A DNA stretch of 36,824 nt from Bacteroidetes bacterium UBA6661 (GCA_002455375.1 DKKR01000062.1:13354-50177); one strand, 5' to 3'. Shown: positions 24,570-32,631, numbered from the stretch's first letter. The notes: generated from the letters alone by a model not told the origin. A program made the numbers and translations.

Positions 24570-25712
24570 TTATTTCTTCTTAACCAAGTCCATACCACAA
24601 TCAGGACACTTACCGGGCTTATCTGAAATAACATTCGGATGCATTGGGCATACATAAGTAACTCCCGATTTTTCTTTTAGAAAACTATTCAAAGCCATAA
24701 AGCGGAAAGTAACGCCAATAGTAGCCTGATGTTGTGAACCCATTTGTGTGTAGTGTTCCGATGTATTTAAATACTGGTAAACAGGAATATCGTATGAGCC
24801 ATAAACAGTAAATTTACCTTTGCTAAAGCTGAGTTGTGGGGAAATAAAAACTTTTTTATAGCCTGTAGCTTCAGGAAAATAGTTTGATGGTTTTCCGAAC
24901 AGATAAATAGATTCATTAACTTTCATTCTGTCCATCCATTCATATCGCGCCTGCAAGGTTACACCTAAGTTATTGAAAAATGTTTTACCTGCAAAAATGC
25001 CTACACTGGCAAAGTCACCAAGTTTTTCTCCATTGGGGTTATATCCTTTTTTAATGTATAATGCATTAGCAAAAACCCTGAAATTTTTTTCAGTAAACCC
25101 TCTATAAAGGAAAGTGTAAAAAATAATATCATGTGCTCCTGACGAAAGCTGTACCGAAGTAGGATTGGTAACATAATATGTATTACCTGAAAATGGCTCT
25201 ACATTGCCTGTTGAATCATTATAACTTCCGAGAGGAATTTTAAAACCTAAACCAACTGTCACTTCAGTACGGTGTTTTTCTTCCGTCCAGTTAATGATAT
25301 CATAACGTGGAAAAAGTATTAAGTCACCAAAGCCTTTTGCATTGTATGTTGTAGTTGCATCTTTATTCAGACCTATTTCTTTCTTTTGATAATAATAGCC
25401 ACTCTCAACAGAAAAAGTTAAATTTTTTGTAATACCATAAGCCACTCTGAAATATTCATAAGTACTTTTAAAGCCATCAAATGTTCTAACAGAGTCGGGT
25501 GCAACTATATTTTTTCTATAAAATTTATTGGTACTGATAAATTGAAAATTACTGCTGATTTCAACTTGTTTTTCCTGAAGAACACCTTGTGATGTTCCAC
25601 CGGCAATCGGGCTACCGCTACCACCAGCACAGCATTGTGAAAAGGCATCGGAAACAGAGAAACAAATTAATAACAGAACTAAAGAAAACTTCAGTTGAAC
25701 TTTATTGTGCAT
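24570..25712 (-). CDS. Outer-membrane beta-barrel with C-terminal heavy-metal-binding domain
   Basis: 380 residues. A signal peptide ends at AFS|QCCAG; the mature N-terminus CCAGGSGSPIAGG is Cys/Gly-rich. Residues about 45-340 are amphipathic strands and turns of an outer-membrane barrel (for example NLTFSVESGYYYQ, FGDLILFPRYDI, EVTVGLGFKIPLG) and appear to close with QATIGVTFRF, the aromatic end expected at the C-terminus of a barrel. Instead, about 40 residues follow, with a heavy-metal-binding domain at 353-380: YVCPMHP, then GKCPDCGMDL (Cys355, His358, Cys369, Cys372). This module normally sits at the N-terminus of CopA-like ATPases or in CusB-like adaptors. It is the last gene of an operon with a T9SS redoxin and an HMA protein, so copper or a similar soft metal is the likely ligand (inference). 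Confidence 0.85.
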   Translation of the reverse strand: MHNKVQLKFSLVLLLICFSVSDAFSQCCAGGSGSPIAGGTSQGVLQEKQVEISSNFQFISTNKFYRKNIVAPDSVRTFDGFKSTYEYFRVAYGITKNLTFSVESGYYYQKKEIGLNKDATTTYNAKGFGDLILFPRYDIINWTEEKHRTEVTVGLGFKIPLGSYNDSTGNVEPFSGNTYYVTNPTSVQLSSGAHDIIFYTFLYRGFTEKNFRVFANALYIKKGYNPNGEKLGDFASVGIFAGKTFFNNLGVTLQARYEWMDRMKVNESIYLFGKPSNYFPEATGYKKVFISPQLSFSKGKFTVYGSYDIPVYQYLNTSEHYTQMGSQHQATIGVTFRFMALNSFLKEKSGVTYVCPMHPNVISDKPGKCPDCGMDLVKKK

Positions 25713-25758
25713 AGATATTTAATTTAAAATTTACTCCAACTGAAAAACAGTTATTCTA

Positions 25759-26535
25759 TTAGTTGGATTTTATCAGATTAATAAACTGTGATTGTTTTCC
25801 GTCAGAAAATTTGATAAGATACATGCCATTAGTAAATGGTTCAAGATTTACAGAAATAGTATGCTCTCCTTTATTCAGGTTTCCGGAAAAAATTTCCTGT
25901 ACTTTTTTCCCTTCAAGATTATAGCACTCCAGAATTACATCAGCGTTATTCAGAAGATTAAGTTTAATTTTTGTTTCATTTTGAGCAGGGTTTGGCAGAA
26001 CAGTTAATGATGAGGCCGGTAAATTATTTTCATTTAAACCTGTTGTTGTCAAAGCATTGTTAATAGCGTTTTGCAGGTTAGTTGCATTAACAGTATTGTT
26101 TGAATTATAGAATACAGCGTGATTAGGTCCTAAAACTACAATCTTTGGCATTCCCGGTGAACCATAATGTGTCATGTTAATTGCTGCATTCGAAAACCGC
26201 AACGACCAGCTTTGTTGCATAACACCTATTCCGTTTGCCCAACTGTTTAAAGAGGTACAATTGGTGTTTGCAAAATCATCACAAGTGTACATAAACACTT
26301 TATTAGGATTGGAAGACTGAAAACTCTGAACAACATTATAGGTTGTTAATGTAGGCCCTGTACATGATGCACATGGCATAACCCAACATAAGACAATTAC
26401 TTTTCCGGAATTTAATTCTGTAAAAAGATTGTGTGAGTTGCCATTACAGTCGTTTGCTGTAAAGTCTGTTGCTGTTTGTGCCATACTTAAAGATGTGATG
26501 GCTAAAAGAATAAGTGTAAGGAGTTGCTTTTTCAT
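25759..26535 (-). CDS. Thioredoxin-like protein secreted by T9SS
   Basis: 258 residues. A signal peptide ends at LSMA|QTAT. Residues about 22-160 form a thioredoxin-like fold: strand KVIVLCWVMPCASC with Cys55-x-x-Cys58 preceded by Met-Pro, further Cys at 50 and in the TCDD and NCTS stretches, and a cis-proline loop GMPKIVVLG. This looks nearer to the TlpA/redoxin or SCO-like group than to classic thioredoxin. The last ~80 residues are a type A T9SS sorting domain (LTVLPNPAQNETKI, CYNLEGKKVQE, GMYLIKFSDG). It lies between an HMA protein gene (21-base gap) and the metal-binding barrel gene (46-base gap) on one strand. A role in redox handling of metals or of metal-binding cysteines at the surface is inferred. 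Confidence 0.8.
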   Translation of the reverse strand: MKKQLLTLILLAITSLSMAQTATDFTANDCNGNSHNLFTELNSGKVIVLCWVMPCASCTGPTLTTYNVVQSFQSSNPNKVFMYTCDDFANTNCTSLNSWANGIGVMQQSWSLRFSNAAINMTHYGSPGMPKIVVLGPNHAVFYNSNNTVNATNLQNAINNALTTTGLNENNLPASSLTVLPNPAQNETKIKLNLLNNADVILECYNLEGKKVQEIFSGNLNKGEHTISVNLEPFTNGMYLIKFSDGKQSQFINLIKSN

Positions 26536-26556
26536 TGTATTATGTTTGTTGTGTGA

Positions 26557-26928
26557 CTATTTGTTTTCACCACCGGAAGGTTGTTTAGGCCGGTCGTACT
26601 GACAGCATGAATGCAGTTTTTTATACGCTTTCTCAGTAGCTGTTGCATACTGATTGTCATAGCCTGCATCTGCAATTTTTTGCCCAATTTGTTCTTTATT
26701 AATTTTAGAAGCATCATAAGTTACTGTCAGCATTTTAGTGTCTTTATTCCAGTTTTTTGCAATGATGCCATCCTTCTCTTTTAAGGAGCCTTCAATAGTT
26801 TTTTTACACATATTGCAATTGCCATAAACCATCATGGTGTCGGTAGTGCTTACTTGTGCATGACTGCCTGTGTTAAACAATATAATGCTTATCAGTAAAA
26901 AAGTAAATTTGTAGATTGTGGATTGCAT
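26557..26928 (-). CDS. Small exported HMA-domain (metallochaperone-like) protein
   Basis: 123 residues from ATG 26928. A longer frame from 26976 would cover the promoter box and put 16 polar residues before the signal peptide, so it is rejected. The signal peptide ends at SHA|QVST. Residues about 32-95 match the heavy-metal-associated fold: MVYGNCNMCKKTIEGSL with Cys38-x-x-Cys41 (MxCxxC-like, with Tyr-Gly in place of the Met-x), VTYDASKIN and IGQKIADAGYDN. A short tail has a second site, HSCCQYD (Cys108, Cys109), and a polar end. Family members bind copper, mercury or related metals and pass them to transporters. It is the first gene of the operon with the T9SS redoxin and the metal-binding barrel, with a promoter-like box 28 bases upstream. 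Confidence 0.87.
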   Translation of the reverse strand: MQSTIYKFTFLLISIILFNTGSHAQVSTTDTMMVYGNCNMCKKTIEGSLKEKDGIIAKNWNKDTKMLTVTYDASKINKEQIGQKIADAGYDNQYATATEKAYKKLHSCCQYDRPKQPSGGENK

Positions 26929-26955
26929 GATGTTACGTTGTTGATTATTCTGCTG

Positions 26956-26963
26956 CAAATTTA
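26956..26963 (-). promoter_or_regulatory. Bacteroidota -7 box for the metal operon
   Basis: CAAATTTA reads TAAATTTG on the - strand, an exact TAnnTTTG match. Predicted start is near 26952, giving a leader of about 24 bases to ATG 26928. No -33 TTTG box is clear. Confidence 0.55.
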
Positions 26964-27135
26964 GGAAATTGACCAAGTTTCAGGTAGTGCCATGTGATGA
27001 TAATAGTCATTTGTTGATATGAGTAATTTGCTGCACCAATGATGATTTTATGATGTTTGAGGCTACGATTTTTCTTTCCTGAAAATGTTTCCTCATACCA
27101 TAGCAGATTTTAAATTATTATTTTGTAGTTTGGTC

Positions 27136-27636
27136 TTATGCTGACAGGGCTTTTATAAAGTAAAGTAGGAGAAAAACAAAAATTAGTAAGTCAGTCCACA
27201 GGGCAAATTTTTCATTCATGCCCAAAGCTTTTTTTAATCCGTGTTGCATACTTGCAAAACCATAATAGAGTCCGCTGGCAAAAGCGCTCACAATGCGCCA
27301 CTCAGGCTTAAACAATGATACAATAGCAGTCAGTCCGAAACAAATGTTGGCAAAACCTAATTCGCGAAGAATAGGAAAGCTATCGGGACTGTCAATTTGG
27401 AAAATTTGTTTTGCTGTAAATTCAGGATTGATAACTTGTTTGATACCTGCAAGAAACAAACGTAGCCCAACAGCAGAGAAAATAAACCACTTGCTAAATA
27501 AGTCAAACGACAGGGTAGTGTCAATGGCAAAATGTTCTGCCCAAAAACCAATTGCCGGGAAAACAAAAGTAAGGACACTCACACTAATGATATAAAACTT
27601 GTTTGGTTGGTCTTGTGGTTTTTTTATTGTTGTCAT
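27136..27636 (-). CDS. Small four-helix inner-membrane protein
   Basis: 166 residues with four hydrophobic segments at about 15-32, 48-66, 92-125 and 146-163, and no cleavable signal peptide. The segment between helices 2 and 3 (KQVINPEFTAKQIFQI) and the ELGFANICFGL stretch resemble small integral membrane proteins of the DUF6790/DoxX-like type; I am not certain of the family. No catalytic residue can be named. It lies on the same strand after the L-2-hydroxyglutarate oxidase gene (98-base gap) and 207 bases before the metal operon, and could be transcribed with either or alone; no promoter box was found directly upstream. Confidence 0.72.
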   Translation of the reverse strand: MTTIKKPQDQPNKFYIISVSVLTFVFPAIGFWAEHFAIDTTLSFDLFSKWFIFSAVGLRLFLAGIKQVINPEFTAKQIFQIDSPDSFPILRELGFANICFGLTAIVSLFKPEWRIVSAFASGLYYGFASMQHGLKKALGMNEKFALWTDLLIFVFLLLYFIKALSA

Positions 27637-27658
27637 ACAATTATGCAGTCACATTTAT

Positions 27659-27720
27659 TGCCATTATTTTTAAAGTGTACGATGTTGCCAACGAGCGGCA
27701 GCCAATGTTTTTTAATGGCA
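27659..27720. repeat. Inverted repeat with nested stem downstream of the oxidase gene
   Basis: TGCCATTA (27659-27666) and TAATGGCA (27713-27720) are perfect inverted copies; a smaller TGCC/GGCA stem lies inside. It occupies most of the 98-base gap after the oxidase stop. It may be a weak terminator or processing hairpin on the - strand; there is no clean U-tract. Confidence 0.3.
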
Positions 27721-27734
27721 TGACCTATGTTGCA

Positions 27735-28958
27735 TTAATGAATCTGAAAATGTTTTTCTGCCATTTCCATCACGGCTGTTCCAATAGCTAATGAGGCTGT
27801 TGCTGCCGGTGAAGGGGCATTAAGAACGTGTATGGCATTGCCGCTGTATTCAATTTTAAAATCATCAATCATATTTCCATTGGCATCAAGTGCCATTGCT
27901 CGAACACCAGCACGTCCGGGAGTGATATCATCCATCTCTAATGAAGGAATAAGTCGTTGAAGTCTTTCTAAAAATAATTTTTTAGAGAAAGCTCTTTTGT
28001 ATTCATCGAGACCAAAACGCCAGTGTTTGAAAAAGAGTTTCCATGTGCCGATATATGCTAATGCCTGAAGGGTATCTTTTAAATCAAAATCTGTCTTTCC
28101 ATAGCCTTCGCGTTTAAAAGTAAACACAGCATTGGGTCCGCACTCTACACCATGCTGAATCATTCTTGTAAAATGCACACCTAAAAAGGGAAACTCAGGA
28201 TTAGGAACAGGATAAATAAGGTTGCGTACTTTATTCATACCTTTTTCTGTCAAATCATAATAATCACCTCTGAAGCCTACAATCTGCATATTAGGATTTA
28301 CACCATCAGCCTTGGCCATTCTATCACTGAATAATCCTGTACAACTGATAAGGTGCTTGGTGGTGAATTTTTGTTTATTGGTTACTACTGTTGTCTTTCC
28401 ATCTTGCTTTACGAATGCAGTTACTTCATGACCGGTAAAAACCTTGCTTCCTGTAAATTGTTGTTCAATTAGTTCGGCAAGTTTATTTGTTAACCCAACA
28501 TAATCAACAATGCCTGTGCAGGGCACCCAGATTCCTTCAATTCCTGCACAAAATGGCTCAATATCTTTTATTTGTTGTGCATTAATTTTTTCAATTCCTT
28601 CAACGCCATTTTGCAAACCATTATTAAAAACACGGTTCATGTGTGGCAATTCTTTTTCATCAGTGGCAACAATAATTTTTCCGCATACATCATGTGCCAC
28701 ACCATGCTCTTTACAAAATGCAACTAGCTCACGCCTGCCTTCTACACAGTTTTTTGCTTTATAAGATCCGGGTTTATAGTAAAGTCCTGAATGTATAACA
28801 CCGGAGTTTCTTCCTGTCTGATGTGCAGCAAGACGGTCTTCTTTTTCAAGCACTGCAATTTTCAGATGTGGAAAACGCAGGTTAAGTTTATAGGCTGATG
28901 CCATGCCTACACATCCTCCACCAATAACTACCACATCATATTCTGAAGTATTGCTCAT
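27735..28958 (-). CDS. lhgO: L-2-hydroxyglutarate oxidase/dehydrogenase
   Basis: 407 residues, a normal length. An FAD enzyme of the DAO family that oxidises L-2-hydroxyglutarate, a side product of central metabolism, to 2-oxoglutarate at the membrane. The dinucleotide-binding GGGCVG is at 13-18 after DVVVIG, followed by LEKEDRLAAHQTGRNSG and VIHSGLYYKPGS (about 38-65), the flavin-contacting segment typical of LhgO. Further family features are GIWVPCTGIVDY, FLGVHFTRM, GPNAVFTFKREGY and the C-terminal PSPAATASLAIG FAD loop. Start ATG 28958 gives the standard N-terminus, and a TAnnTTTG box is 18 bases upstream. Aconitase, another enzyme close to 2-oxoglutarate metabolism, is encoded 1.4 kb away on the other strand, but co-regulation is not shown. 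Confidence 0.94.
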   Translation of the reverse strand: MSNTSEYDVVVIGGGCVGMASAYKLNLRFPHLKIAVLEKEDRLAAHQTGRNSGVIHSGLYYKPGSYKAKNCVEGRRELVAFCKEHGVAHDVCGKIIVATDEKELPHMNRVFNNGLQNGVEGIEKINAQQIKDIEPFCAGIEGIWVPCTGIVDYVGLTNKLAELIEQQFTGSKVFTGHEVTAFVKQDGKTTVVTNKQKFTTKHLISCTGLFSDRMAKADGVNPNMQIVGFRGDYYDLTEKGMNKVRNLIYPVPNPEFPFLGVHFTRMIQHGVECGPNAVFTFKREGYGKTDFDLKDTLQALAYIGTWKLFFKHWRFGLDEYKRAFSKKLFLERLQRLIPSLEMDDITPGRAGVRAMALDANGNMIDDFKIEYSGNAIHVLNAPSPAATASLAIGTAVMEMAEKHFQIH

Positions 28959-28975
28959 TTGCCACTAAATTTTGG

Positions 28976-28983
28976 CAAAGGTA
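28976..28983 (-). promoter_or_regulatory. Bacteroidota -7 box for lhgO
   Basis: CAAAGGTA reads TACCTTTG on the - strand, an exact TAnnTTTG match. Predicted start is near 28972, leader about 14 bases. No -33 box at the usual spacing. Confidence 0.55.
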
Positions 28984-29073
28984 AAAAGAAGCGTTCTTAA
29001 TAAGTTTGCTTACAGCAAATTCAGCCCAAATACTTTTTTGGTTGTTTTAATTAAGCAGTAAAAATGCTGCTGA

Positions 29074-30153
29074 TTACATGTTCAGAATAAAATGCTGCAA
29101 GACTAATTTTACGTCCTGACTGATGTTGCCCTGTGGATGATTGTGAAAGGTAGTGTAGGTAATGTGTCCTGCCGGCATGGCTCCGTTTAAATCACATGCA
29201 ACGGCTAATGATCCCAATCCGAAATGCGTATCTTCAATGATGGTGGTAAATGGGGCGTCAACTAAGTTGATGACTTCCCATGCATTTAAATTGTAATAAA
29301 TATCCATAGAATCTTTACCCAATACATTAATAATATCCGGATCAAGAATATGTGCATTTTGCACCGTGGTGACAGGTCCATATTTGGCAGTACATAAAGC
29401 ACTGTCAGGTAAAAATCCGCCAATTAAGGGAGAGGTACAGGTTGACATTGTACTATAAGCTGCTTCATGTGATTGATTTTTGGATGCACTGTTGGTAAAA
29501 AAGGAAGAAGCGGAAGGTCTGAAAAAACCATCACCGGTTAAAAACTCAACTGACCAGTCAGAAGCATAAATATTACCACCACCAATCACATAATTGTTAA
29601 GATTGGCATATTTTAAACTATCTAAATTTCCGCTAACGCCACAATTTAAAAATATACCTCCAAAACTTTGCATAAAATTCAAGTTGTCAAGAGAGGGAAC
29701 TGTAATTGCGGTTGCGGTATAGCCAAGTGTGTCTATAATGATAGTTTCAATTCTATCATAAACTCCTGGAATAAATGCAATTTGTTTTATTTGTTGCAGT
29801 TCTGTTTGTGTATCATCCAGATGAATGGTTTCATTGGTATTAACCTGCACTGTTGTAACGGTTTTGAATACATGCCCGCTTCCGGTTTGAATTATAAGAT
29901 TGTGAAATCCAACAGGTAAACTAAGTGAAAACTCCCCCTGTTTATTACTTATGGTGGAGTATTCGCCTGAAATGATTTTAGCACTGGCTATCGCAACATT
30001 TTTGGGCGAATGTACTTTACCGGTGATAACACCATATTCTGTTGCCGGAGCAGCAGTGTTGTTATCTTTGTCTTTCTTGCAAGATACAAATACGATGCCT
30101 GTAAGCGATAGTAAAATGCAAATAGTGATGATTTGTTTTTGTAGTGTTTTCAT
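29074..30153 (-). CDS. Lipoprotein with regulatory-like beta domain and amidotransferase-like domain
   Basis: 359 residues from ATG 30153. The frame extends to a TTG at 30177, but that would start inside the promoter box. Lipobox GIVFVSC gives Cys25, followed by KKDKDNN, close to the surface-export signal of Bacteroidota lipoproteins. Residues about 40-112 form a carboxypeptidase-like regulatory (CarboxypepD_reg) beta-sandwich: GVITGKVHSPKNVAIASAKI, GEFSLSLPVG. From about 122 the protein resembles a class I glutamine-amidotransferase/ThuA-like fold: QIAFIPGVYDRIETI, GGIFLNCG, YVIGGGNIYASDW (188-200), and the end GHITYTTFHNHPQG. No clear catalytic triad is seen, so it may bind rather than cleave. 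Family assignment of the second domain is by pattern only. It is a single-gene unit. Confidence 0.68.
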   Translation of the reverse strand: MKTLQKQIITICILLSLTGIVFVSCKKDKDNNTAAPATEYGVITGKVHSPKNVAIASAKIISGEYSTISNKQGEFSLSLPVGFHNLIIQTGSGHVFKTVTTVQVNTNETIHLDDTQTELQQIKQIAFIPGVYDRIETIIIDTLGYTATAITVPSLDNLNFMQSFGGIFLNCGVSGNLDSLKYANLNNYVIGGGNIYASDWSVEFLTGDGFFRPSASSFFTNSASKNQSHEAAYSTMSTCTSPLIGGFLPDSALCTAKYGPVTTVQNAHILDPDIINVLGKDSMDIYYNLNAWEVINLVDAPFTTIIEDTHFGLGSLAVACDLNGAMPAGHITYTTFHNHPQGNISQDVKLVLQHFILNM

Positions 30154-30174
30154 GATATTTATTTTTTTGGTACC

Positions 30175-30182
30175 CAAATGTA
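30175..30182 (-). promoter_or_regulatory. Bacteroidota -7 box for the amidotransferase-like lipoprotein gene
   Basis: CAAATGTA reads TACATTTG on the - strand, the same box as at 10801-10808. It lies 22 bases before ATG 30153 and supports that start. Confidence 0.55.
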
Positions 30183-30240
30183 ATGGATTCTTTTTAAAAA
30201 GAAAATTTTTTTCAAAAAAATTGAAACTCTTTTTGATGAG

Positions 30241-30261
30241 AGCTGTTTTTTGAAAACAGCT
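30241..30261. repeat. Perfect 9-bp inverted repeat upstream of aconitase
   Basis: AGCTGTTTT (30241-30249) and AAAACAGCT (30253-30261) flank TTG. There is no U-tract, and the site lies in a divergent promoter region 49 bases before the + strand -7 box, so an operator is more likely than a terminator. Confidence 0.45.
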
Positions 30262-30309
30262 AAGGTGGTTATTTAGACTCAGTCAACAATTATGAATCAT
30301 CTTTATCTG

Positions 30310-30317
30310 TATTTTTG
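30310..30317 (+). promoter_or_regulatory. Bacteroidota -7 box for aconitase
   Basis: TATTTTTG matches TAnnTTTG, 28 bases before ATG 30346. Predicted start near 30321, leader about 25 bases. No TTTG -33 box was found. Confidence 0.55.
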
Positions 30318-30345
30318 CGTTCCGATAAAATAAAAAACATTGATC

Positions 30346-32610
30346 ATGGCATTTGATATAGAAATGATTAAAAAGGTTTATGTTGAAATGCCTGCACGCA
30401 TTGAGCAGGCCCGTAAAAAACTGAACCGTCCCCTAACATTAACAGAGAAAATATTGTATAGTCATCTTTCGCCACAGTTTGAGGTAAAAAACTATGAACG
30501 TGGCAAGGCCTATGTAGATTTCAACCCCGACAGAGTAGCTATGCAGGATGCCACTGCACAAATGGCATTGTTGCAGTTTATGCAAGCCGGCAGACCCCAA
30601 GTTGCAGTGCCGTCAACAGTGCATTGCGACCACTTGATTCAGGCGAAAGACGGGGCAGCAAAAGATTTAGCCTCTGCCTTAGATAAAAGTAAGGAGGTTT
30701 TTGATTTCTTGGCATCGGTCTCAAATAAATATGGGATAGGTTTTTGGAAACCGGGTGCAGGAATTATCCATCAGGTAATTTTAGAAAACTATGCTTTCCC
30801 CGGAGGAATGATGATTGGAACCGACAGCCATACAGTAAATGCCGGTGGGTTAGGAATGATTGCCATTGGTGTTGGTGGTGCCGATGCCTGTGATGTTATG
30901 GCAGGATTACCATGGGAACTGAAAATGCCAAAACTTATTGGTGTAAAACTTACAGGTAAGTTAAGTGGATGGACATCTGCTAAAGATGTGATATTAAAAG
31001 TAGCAGGAATACTAACTGTTAAAGGCGGAACAGATAAGATAGTTGAATATTTTGGTGAAGGTGCTGAGAGTATGTCATGTACAGGCAAAGGAACTATCTG
31101 TAACATGGGCGCAGAGATAGGAGCTACAACATCTATTTTTAATTACGATAGAAAAATGGCTGACTATCTGCGTGGAACCGGACGTGCTGATGTTGCAGAC
31201 CTTGCTGATGGTATTGCAGCTCACCTGCGTGGCGATACAGAAGTATATCAGCAACCCGAAAAATATTTTGACGAAGTGATAGAGATTAACCTCTCTGAAT
31301 TAGAGCCTCACATCAATGGTCCTTTTACTCCGGATTTAGCATGGCCGCTTAGCAAGTTTGCTGCAGCAGTGAAAGAAAACGGATGGCCTGCTAAATTAGA
31401 GGTAGGACTTATCGGTTCTTGTACCAACTCATCTTACGAAGATATTACGCGTGCTGCTTCATTAGCTAAACAAGCAGCCGAAAAAGGAATTAAAGCAAAA
31501 AGTGAATTTACCATTACACCGGGAAGCGAGCAGGTGCGATATACTGTTGAACGCGATGGCTACCTTGGTATTTTCGAAAAAATTGGAGGTGTGGTTTTAG
31601 CCAATGCCTGTGGCCCTTGCATTGGTCAGTGGGCTCGCCATACCAACGATCCCAATAAAAAGAATTCTATCATCACATCCTTCAACCGCAACTTTGCAAA
31701 AAGAAATGATGGTAACCCCAATACACATGCTTTTGTTGCTTCACCAGAGATTGTAACTGCATTAGCCATTGCAGGTGACCTTACTTTTAACCCGGTTACT
31801 GATTTTATCACAAACGATAATGGGGAAAAAGTAAAGTTGGCCGAACCACAAGGAATTGAACTGCCAATTAAAGGATTTGCTGTTGAAGATGCAGGCTTTC
31901 AGGCACCGGCAAAAGATGGAAGTAAAGTTGATGTAATCGTGTCGCCTACAAGCGACCGCTTACAGTTGCTTGCACCATTTGCTGCATGGGAAAAGTCAGA
32001 CCTAAAAGGCTTAAAACTTCTTATCAAAGCAAAAGGTAAATGTACTACCGATCATATTTCAATGGCAGGTCCGTGGTTGAAATACAGAGGACATCTGGAT
32101 AACATTTCCAACAACATGCTCATTGGCGCAGTAAATGCATTTAATGATAATACCAACAGTGTAAAGAATCAACTTGACGGCAGCTATGATGAAGTGCCTA
32201 AAGTACAACGTGCTTATAAGGCAAAAGGAATAGGTTCAATCGTTGTGGGTGATGAAAATTATGGAGAAGGCTCATCGCGCGAACATGCAGCTATGGAACC
32301 TCGTTTCTTAGGCGTAAGGGCTGTACTGGTAAAATCTTTTGCCCGCATTCACGAAACCAATCTTAAGAAACAAGGTATGCTTGCACTGACATTTGCCGAT
32401 AAAGCAGATTATGAGAAAATTAAAGAAGATGATACTTTTGATATTGTTGGTTTGACATCATTCACACCCGGTGTTCCATTAACATTGGTATTGCATCATT
32501 CTGATGGATCAAAAGAAGAAATCAAAGTAAATCATTCTTACAACGAACATCAGATTGCCTGGTTCAAAGCAGGAGGTGCATTAAACATCATTCGCAGCGA
32601 ACAAGCCTGA
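30346..32610 (+). CDS. acn: Aconitate hydratase (mitochondrial-type)
   Basis: 754 residues from ATG 30346 (a TTG six bases earlier is an unlikely start). It isomerises citrate to isocitrate in the TCA cycle. The 4Fe-4S ligands are Cys359 in IGSCTNSSYED and Cys422/Cys425 in NACGPCIGQW. Other family marks are AMQDATAQMALLQF (65-78), VHCDHLIQA (92-100), GTDSHT (158-163), and the swivel domain with DHISMAGPWL and NYGEGSSREHAAMEPR near 640-655. The length and motif spelling fit the mitochondrial/Bacteroidota type better than AcnA (~890) or AcnB (~865). The gene stands alone between its own promoter box and a strong terminator; citrate synthase and isocitrate dehydrogenase genes are not adjacent. 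Confidence 0.97.
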   Translation: MAFDIEMIKKVYVEMPARIEQARKKLNRPLTLTEKILYSHLSPQFEVKNYERGKAYVDFNPDRVAMQDATAQMALLQFMQAGRPQVAVPSTVHCDHLIQAKDGAAKDLASALDKSKEVFDFLASVSNKYGIGFWKPGAGIIHQVILENYAFPGGMMIGTDSHTVNAGGLGMIAIGVGGADACDVMAGLPWELKMPKLIGVKLTGKLSGWTSAKDVILKVAGILTVKGGTDKIVEYFGEGAESMSCTGKGTICNMGAEIGATTSIFNYDRKMADYLRGTGRADVADLADGIAAHLRGDTEVYQQPEKYFDEVIEINLSELEPHINGPFTPDLAWPLSKFAAAVKENGWPAKLEVGLIGSCTNSSYEDITRAASLAKQAAEKGIKAKSEFTITPGSEQVRYTVERDGYLGIFEKIGGVVLANACGPCIGQWARHTNDPNKKNSIITSFNRNFAKRNDGNPNTHAFVASPEIVTALAIAGDLTFNPVTDFITNDNGEKVKLAEPQGIELPIKGFAVEDAGFQAPAKDGSKVDVIVSPTSDRLQLLAPFAAWEKSDLKGLKLLIKAKGKCTTDHISMAGPWLKYRGHLDNISNNMLIGAVNAFNDNTNSVKNQLDGSYDEVPKVQRAYKAKGIGSIVVGDENYGEGSSREHAAMEPRFLGVRAVLVKSFARIHETNLKKQGMLALTFADKADYEKIKEDDTFDIVGLTSFTPGVPLTLVLHHSDGSKEEIKVNHSYNEHQIAWFKAGGALNIIRSEQA

Positions 32611-32631
32611 TTTGGTAATTTATTCAACGTT

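Noticed and set aside
24426..24626. 66-codon + strand frame in the spacer before the metal operon
   Set aside because: Low-complexity translation with no family signal, starts after a terminator without a promoter box, and runs 57 bases into the opposing gene.
30789..31106. 105-codon - strand frame inside aconitase
   Set aside because: Antisense shadow; aconitase motifs are certain in the other strand.
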